This document shows positions 6,969 through 10,414 of a stretch of DNA of 10,414 nucleotides, piece after piece. The notes beneath the pieces were generated by a model. That model made no database searches, was not told the origin of the DNA, and saw only the letters and a program-made list of their open reading frames with translations. Made by a program: the position numbers and the translations under genes. Within the stretch, counting starts at the first letter, position 1; the number at the start of each line of letters is the position of its first letter. The DNA comes from an uncultured Carnobacterium sp. (GTDB taxonomy: Bacteria; Bacillota; Bacilli; Lactobacillales; Aerococcaceae): positions 1-10,414 of the forward strand of contig CAJPNA010000035.1 in NCBI GenBank assembly GCA_905371865.1, written 5' to 3'.

Positions 6969-7643
6969 TTATTTGTTATTCAGGTTGTTTAAAGCTTTTC
7001 TATCCTGTGGGAAAATCACTTCCACACGATAAATTGGATGACCTTTTGCTGAAAATTTCTCTTCATATTCTGTCATCACATTTCCTGGAAATTCCACTTG
7101 ATGTAAATCTAACCAAACTTGTTTTAACACAAGTCCGAATTGTGAGAATGACGCTAAGCTGTATTCAAACAAGCCCCGGTTATCTGTCTTAAAGTGTAAT
7201 TCTCCAAATGGTGGTAATACTTTTTCATATCCAACTAAGAAACTTTCATGAGTCAATCGACGTTTCGCATGACGTTTCTTTGGCCATGGATCTGAGAAGT
7301 TCAAGTAAATTTGATCTACTTCTCCATCGTCGAAGTAGTCCGTTACTTGTCCACCGTTCACATGTAATAATTGTAGGTTTGGAACATCTGCTAAAAGAGC
7401 TTTCTCAAGAGCGACTACAAGGACGCTTTCTTGAATTTCAATTCCAATATAGTTAATGTTTGGGTTTTGACGAGCCATACCGCTCACGAATTGGCCTTTC
7501 CCTGAACCAATCTCGATATGAATTGGATTGCTATTGCCAAAACGTTCATGCCATCTTCCCTTCCATTGCGCTGGATCTTGGATGACCATTTCTGGGTGAG
7601 CTGCTAAAGCATTTTTTGCCCAAGGTTTATTTCTTAATCTCAA
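6969..7643 (-). CDS. trmB: tRNA (guanine-N7)-methyltransferase TrmB
   Basis: Uses S-adenosylmethionine to form m7G at position 46 in the tRNA variable loop. It is 224 residues, near the usual 210-220. The Rossmann methyltransferase signatures are in order: IEIGSGKGQF (43-52, SAM-binding loop), YIGIEIQ (65-71), the family hallmark NFSDPWPKKRHAKRRL (115-130), FKTDNRGLFEYS (151-162) and the C-terminal TEYEEKFSAKGHPIYRVE (191-208). The start is TTG: an in-frame TAG lies two codons upstream (7649-7647), AGGAG precedes the TTG by 7 bases, and the N-terminus MRLRNKPWA matches the family, while the next methionine is only at residue 19. It follows ccrZ by 14 bases, with the ccrZ stop and this ribosome binding site almost touching. 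The ccrZ-trmB pairing is widespread in Firmicutes. Confidence 0.96.
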   Translation of the reverse strand: MRLRNKPWAKNALAAHPEMVIQDPAQWKGRWHERFGNSNPIHIEIGSGKGQFVSGMARQNPNINYIGIEIQESVLVVALEKALLADVPNLQLLHVNGGQVTDYFDDGEVDQIYLNFSDPWPKKRHAKRRLTHESFLVGYEKVLPPFGELHFKTDNRGLFEYSLASFSQFGLVLKQVWLDLHQVEFPGNVMTEYEEKFSAKGHPIYRVEVIFPQDRKALNNLNNK

Positions 7644-7650
7644 AGTCTAA

Positions 7651-7655
7651 CTCCT
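7651..7655 (-). promoter_or_regulatory. Ribosome binding site supporting the TTG start of trmB
   Basis: The minus strand has AGGAG seven bases before the TTG at 7643. Because an in-frame TAG sits between this site and the TTG, no upstream start is possible, so this site and TTG together define the trmB start. Confidence 0.8.
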
Positions 7656-7657
7656 GT

Positions 7658-8461
7658 CTATTCTTCTGTGGTTTTTCCAATACGATTATTATAAATCGAT
7701 TTCACCAAAAGAATTTTCTCGTTCATTTCAAGATAACGTCCCTCGAAGTGCGTTTTCTTAATATAATTCAAGCAATTCATTAGAGCATACCATTCAATTC
7801 GTTGGTAAATATTTGTAGACAGTTGTAAGCCATACATATCTAACCATTCACCCCATTGATGAACCGGAATGTACTGCGTCAAAATCATCGTCAAATCAGA
7901 AACTGGATCGGCAAGGCGAACCATTTCCCAGTCAACTAGGTAAAGCTTCTCATCTTCAGATAACATGAAGTTACGACGATCAAGATCCCCGTGACAAACC
8001 GTTTTTCCAACTTCGCTAACAAGAGGAATTGTTTCAATTAAGTAATTTAATACTTCGTTTAAGAAACGATGGGTTTGTAATCCTGACTGTAAATTATTTA
8101 AATATTCATCGATGAATTTTTGAGTGCTATACTCTTCCCCTTGAATCTGTTGTAACATTTGTAAAAGATTTGGGGATTGGTGAATCTGTTTTAACAGCTC
8201 AATGACTTCGACGGACCCCATTTCTTCCTTAGTGAGGGATCTTCCAGACAACCATTCTTGAGCTGTAATGACATCACCATTACCCGCACGTTTGGTCCAT
8301 ATTAACTTAGGAGTGATACCTTCACCCGATAGCACCGCTAAAAACGGTGAAGCATTTCTCTTTAGAAATACACGTTCATGGTCTTTTACTCCCATGTACG
8401 CTTGACCGGTGTCCCCACCAATTGGATGGAGATTCCATCCTGAGTCCATGTTATATTCCAT
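7658..8461 (-). CDS. ccrZ: CcrZ/YtmP, APH-fold cell-cycle kinase
   Basis: 267-residue cytoplasmic member of the aminoglycoside phosphotransferase/choline kinase fold. In Streptococcus pneumoniae the homologue CcrZ (formerly YtmP-like) is reported to bind FtsZ and to coordinate replication initiation through DnaA; Bacillus and Staphylococcus homologues have been reported to phosphorylate small sugars such as ribose. Here the glycine-rich opening reads HPIGGDTGQAYMG (12-24), a likely ATP-contact lysine is in VFLKRN (31-36), the catalytic loop is CHGDLDRRNFM (156-166; H157, D159, N164), and the metal-binding aspartate is in LVDWEM (175-180; D178). All catalytic positions are intact. A second ATG lies four codons inside; I kept the first because relatives begin at the same distance from the GWNLHPIGG segment. 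Only a weak GGGATGGA site precedes it. It is the first gene after a strong promoter and sits between ecsB and trmB, the same order as in pneumococcus. Confidence 0.93.
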   Translation of the reverse strand: MEYNMDSGWNLHPIGGDTGQAYMGVKDHERVFLKRNASPFLAVLSGEGITPKLIWTKRAGNGDVITAQEWLSGRSLTKEEMGSVEVIELLKQIHQSPNLLQMLQQIQGEEYSTQKFIDEYLNNLQSGLQTHRFLNEVLNYLIETIPLVSEVGKTVCHGDLDRRNFMLSEDEKLYLVDWEMVRLADPVSDLTMILTQYIPVHQWGEWLDMYGLQLSTNIYQRIEWYALMNCLNYIKKTHFEGRYLEMNEKILLVKSIYNNRIGKTTEE

Positions 8462-8513
8462 CTATTCCATCCCTAACGACAAATTCTGTTTCCTTCAATA
8501 AATCTATTCTTTT

Positions 8514-8542
8514 ATTTTATGGTTTTATGCTATTTGAGTCAA
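8514..8542 (-). promoter_or_regulatory. Sigma-A type promoter for ccrZ-trmB
   Basis: The minus strand has TTGACT (8542-8537), a 17-base spacer, and TAAAAT (8519-8514), each one base off consensus with ideal spacing. The predicted transcription start is near 8507, giving a leader of about 46 bases before the ccrZ ATG. This is the best promoter in the window and implies that ccrZ, trmB and the PepSY-like gene are transcribed independently of ecsAB. Confidence 0.82.
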
Positions 8543-8571
8543 GTTTGTGTGCTACTTTTAGCCTACAAACT
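8542..8571 (-). repeat. 30-base imperfect dyad between ecsB and the ccrZ promoter
   Basis: Outer arms AGTTTGT and ACAAACT (7 bp) and inner arms GCTA and TAGC (4 bp) are separated by a two-base mismatch on each side and a four-base loop. The dyad begins at the last base of the ecsB stop region and ends at the first base of the ccrZ -35 hexamer. On the minus strand no T run follows, so it is not a standard terminator. It could be an mRNA 3'-end stem for ecsB or a protein-binding site controlling ccrZ. The rest of the 8462-8570 gap is the promoter and leader. Confidence 0.6.
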
Positions 8572-9803
8572 TAAATTTTTCTTCTCTTCTTAAGAAATCG
8601 ATACCGTAAATAAAACTGTGTAAATAAAATTCCAAAAATCGGATAGAAAACAATTCCTACTAACCCAATCAATTCACGCATGCCAATCGCAGAAGAAATA
8701 CCAATCACAATCCCAGAAACCACCATTGTTAACATAAGCACTGATAAATCATCTTGAAGACGTGTGTTGCTATCTACAAGAGAGGCAAAATGACTATTTT
8801 GTGTATTCGCGCTTTGAATCACTCCTACAAGTTGGAATCCTAAAAGCATCATAAGTAACGCGTTTACAATAAAGTTCCAATAATACGGCTGTGAGAATAA
8901 CGCCACTACAAAGCCCACGACTGCCAGTTGTAATAATAAACTCATGTATTGACTTGTTCTAATGACCGTACGACTTACTAAATAGCGATGCCCACTAGGT
9001 TGATTCCCAACAAGCATCTTCAATACGCCATCGAGATAAGTTCGACGATGTGCGTGAGGCTTATGCAACATTGGTACATCGACAAATAAGGCAAATAAAC
9101 GATAAATACGTTGTTGCCTTTCTAATTCCATTTCAATCATTTTATCAAATTGGTACATAAACGCTGCTTTTCCATAATATTGTTCGACAAAGATACTTAG
9201 AAGTACTGGAACGACTAATAATACAATTGACCAACTTTCAGAAATCCATAAAAACATTCCAAAGAAGTTCGTTACTGCAATCATGTAAATACCGAGTTTT
9301 TCCATCCATGTAAAATGAAGTACTCCACGGTAAGCGTATTTCGTACAACGGAATAATAAGTCTTTAAAGAAAACTTGTAATAGGAATAATTTAACGAACA
9401 TACTCAAATTCGTTCCAAAGGCTTGTGCCACAATTGGAAAAATGATTCCTGTCGAAGCCAACATCACAAGTAGCGGAAGCATCCAACTTCGGCGAATGGC
9501 TTTTTGTAAATACGCCTTAAAGTCTTGTCCTACTATCGATAAAAAGATTCCATCAGCTGGTTCGAGTAACGTTGCTAACCCACCAAAGAATGGAACACTC
9601 GCTAGTAAAGCTCCAAGCAATGCTAACAATGGTAATTCCAACACACGAATCGTTTGAATCCAACTCGAATATTGCACCATGATAAAGCCAAATAAAAAAA
9701 ATAAAACAATCAAGAAATGGTCATTCAGTACATAACGCATATACTTCATGCTTTTCTTTTGATATTTTCTTACTCGAGTCTCAAAAAGCCCTGCACTATT
9801 CAT
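8571..9803 (-). CDS. ecsB: Ecs ABC transporter membrane subunit EcsB
   Basis: 410-residue polytopic membrane protein, the permease partner of EcsA. Hydrophobic segments lie at about 28-48, 55-80, 107-128, 134-151, 170-187, 190-208, 287-304, 308-330, 355-375 and 378-398, giving some 8-10 possible membrane spans. A long charged cytoplasmic loop (about 211-285) carries the EcsB-family segment LFALFVDVPMLHKPH (236-250) followed by RRTYLD. The C-terminus is strongly basic (RFLKKRRKI), as expected on the inside. In B. subtilis, loss of Ecs impairs protein secretion and competence and relates to regulated membrane proteolysis; the transported substrate was long unclear, with export of peptide pheromones and peptide fragments proposed in relatives. 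The ATG overlaps the ecsA stop by 8 bases, implying translational coupling, and GGGGA lies about 9 bases upstream. No third gene (ecsC) follows. Confidence 0.95.
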   Translation of the reverse strand: MNSAGLFETRVRKYQKKSMKYMRYVLNDHFLIVLFFLFGFIMVQYSSWIQTIRVLELPLLALLGALLASVPFFGGLATLLEPADGIFLSIVGQDFKAYLQKAIRRSWMLPLLVMLASTGIIFPIVAQAFGTNLSMFVKLFLLQVFFKDLLFRCTKYAYRGVLHFTWMEKLGIYMIAVTNFFGMFLWISESWSIVLLVVPVLLSIFVEQYYGKAAFMYQFDKMIEMELERQQRIYRLFALFVDVPMLHKPHAHRRTYLDGVLKMLVGNQPSGHRYLVSRTVIRTSQYMSLLLQLAVVGFVVALFSQPYYWNFIVNALLMMLLGFQLVGVIQSANTQNSHFASLVDSNTRLQDDLSVLMLTMVVSGIVIGISSAIGMRELIGLVGIVFYPIFGILFTQFYLRYRFLKKRRKI

Positions 9804-10413
9804 CTGCGTCGTCCCCTGTCATTAATGCAAAGTAGATTTCCTCTAAAGAAGATTCTTCAATATTCGAAGTGGCACGTAAGCCTTCGATATCGCCTTGAGC
9901 AATCACTTTTCCTTCGTGTAGTACGATGAAACGATCGCAATACTTCTCAGCAGTATCTAATACGTGCGTGGACATTAAAATCGCTGCACCCTTTTCTTTT
10001 TTCTCTTTTAAGACCTGAAGTAAAGTACGAATCCCTAGCGGATCGAGTCCTAAGAATGGTTCATCGACCACATAGACGGGTACATCTAGCATTAACGCAC
10101 AGACGATTAATACTTTTTGCTTCATCCCTTTTGAGAAATACGCTGGGAACCAATCCAATTGCTTTGTTAAACGGAACGCTTCTACAAGTTCCATCGCACG
10201 AGCCATTGTTTCTTCGTTCATTTGATGGTACGAACGAGCCACAAATTCAATGTGCTCTCTAAACGTCAATTCTTCATAGAGAACTGGACTTTCTGGAATA
10301 ACCGCAATGGACTGACGGTAGCCACGTTGGTTTTCGAGAATACTTAGTTTTTCTACTTCCACTCTTCCTCTAAAAGGTGTCAGTTGCCCAATAATCGTTT
10401 TAATCGTTGTACT
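9796..10413 (-). CDS. ecsA: Ecs ABC transporter ATP-binding subunit EcsA, 5' end missing at window edge
   Basis: Partial ATPase: 205 residues are visible of about 245, and the frame enters from the right edge. It starts inside the Walker A region (STTIKTIIGQ; the GxxGxGK residues lie outside). The Q-loop region reads VIPESPVLYEELTF (38-51), with glutamate where many ABC proteins have glutamine; B. subtilis EcsA, as I recall it, has the same. The signature loop is the non-canonical FSKGMKQK (93-100), Walker B is VYVVDEPFLGLDP (113-125) and the switch histidine is in STHVLD (148-153). These match EcsA closely and distinguish it from general ABC ATPases. A GTG at 10362 could be mistaken for the start, but the domain continues upstream of it without a break. 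The gene ends in DDADE and overlaps ecsB by 8 bases; both must be co-translated from one mRNA whose promoter lies outside the window. Confidence 0.95.
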   Translation of the reverse strand, partial: STTIKTIIGQLTPFRGRVEVEKLSILENQRGYRQSIAVIPESPVLYEELTFREHIEFVARSYHQMNEETMARAMELVEAFRLTKQLDWFPAYFSKGMKQKVLIVCALMLDVPVYVVDEPFLGLDPLGIRTLLQVLKEKKEKGAAILMSTHVLDTAEKYCDRFIVLHEGKVIAQGDIEGLRATSNIEESSLEEIYFALMTGDDADE

Positions 10414-10414
10414 C

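Noticed and set aside
8542..8571. Rho-independent terminator for ecsB.
   Set aside because: The stem is real but is followed by TGACTC rather than a T run on the minus strand, so it was listed as a dyad instead.
10360..10362. GTG at 10362 as the start of a short ABC ATPase.
   Set aside because: The open frame continues to the window edge with residues that belong to the end of the Walker A helix, so the gene is cut by the window and the GTG is an internal valine.
1..10414. CRISPR arrays, tRNA or rRNA genes, insertion sequences, toxin-antitoxin or phage genes.
   Set aside because: No regular spaced repeats, cloverleaf-like segments, transposase motifs or atypical gene blocks were seen; almost the whole window is accounted for by conserved housekeeping genes.

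Overview
The window is a compact, wholly minus-strand stretch of core chromosome from a low-to-moderate GC Firmicute, most likely a member of Lactobacillales. I infer this from AGGAGG-type ribosome binding sites, short gene gaps, sigma-A type promoter spacing, and the gene set and order (ecsA-ecsB-ccrZ-trmB, pepA-ytpR-murC, polA). A Carnobacteriaceae/Granulicatella-like source is a guess that the sequence alone cannot settle.

Reading in the direction of transcription, from the right end to the left: the 3' part of ecsA runs off the right edge and overlaps ecsB by 8 bases; together they encode an Ecs-type ABC transporter. A 109-base gap after ecsB holds a large dyad and a strong sigma-A-like promoter. 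That promoter drives ccrZ (ytmP; APH-fold kinase linked to cell-cycle control), trmB (tRNA m7G46 methyltransferase, TTG start) and a small membrane-anchored PepSY-like protein. A near-perfect hairpin then interrupts the cluster before pepA (M42 glutamyl aminopeptidase), ytpR (tRNA-binding-domain protein), an unrecognised 267-residue charged protein, and murC (UDP-MurNAc:L-alanine ligase). A clear rho-independent terminator follows murC. After it comes polA, whose last ~45 codons are cut off by the left edge.

Most of the window is housekeeping: cell-wall precursor synthesis, DNA replication and repair, tRNA modification, peptide turnover and an export or quality-control transporter. I see no mobile element, CRISPR array, RNA gene, integration site or defence system. 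The main item for a second look is the 267-residue protein. It occupies the slot between ytpR and murC that holds the SftA/YtpS DNA translocase in Bacillus subtilis, and its middle part resembles what I remember of the SftA/FtsK N-terminal linker, yet it has no motor domain. Other points of interest are the dyad touching the ccrZ promoter and the mid-cluster terminator that lacks a convincing promoter downstream.
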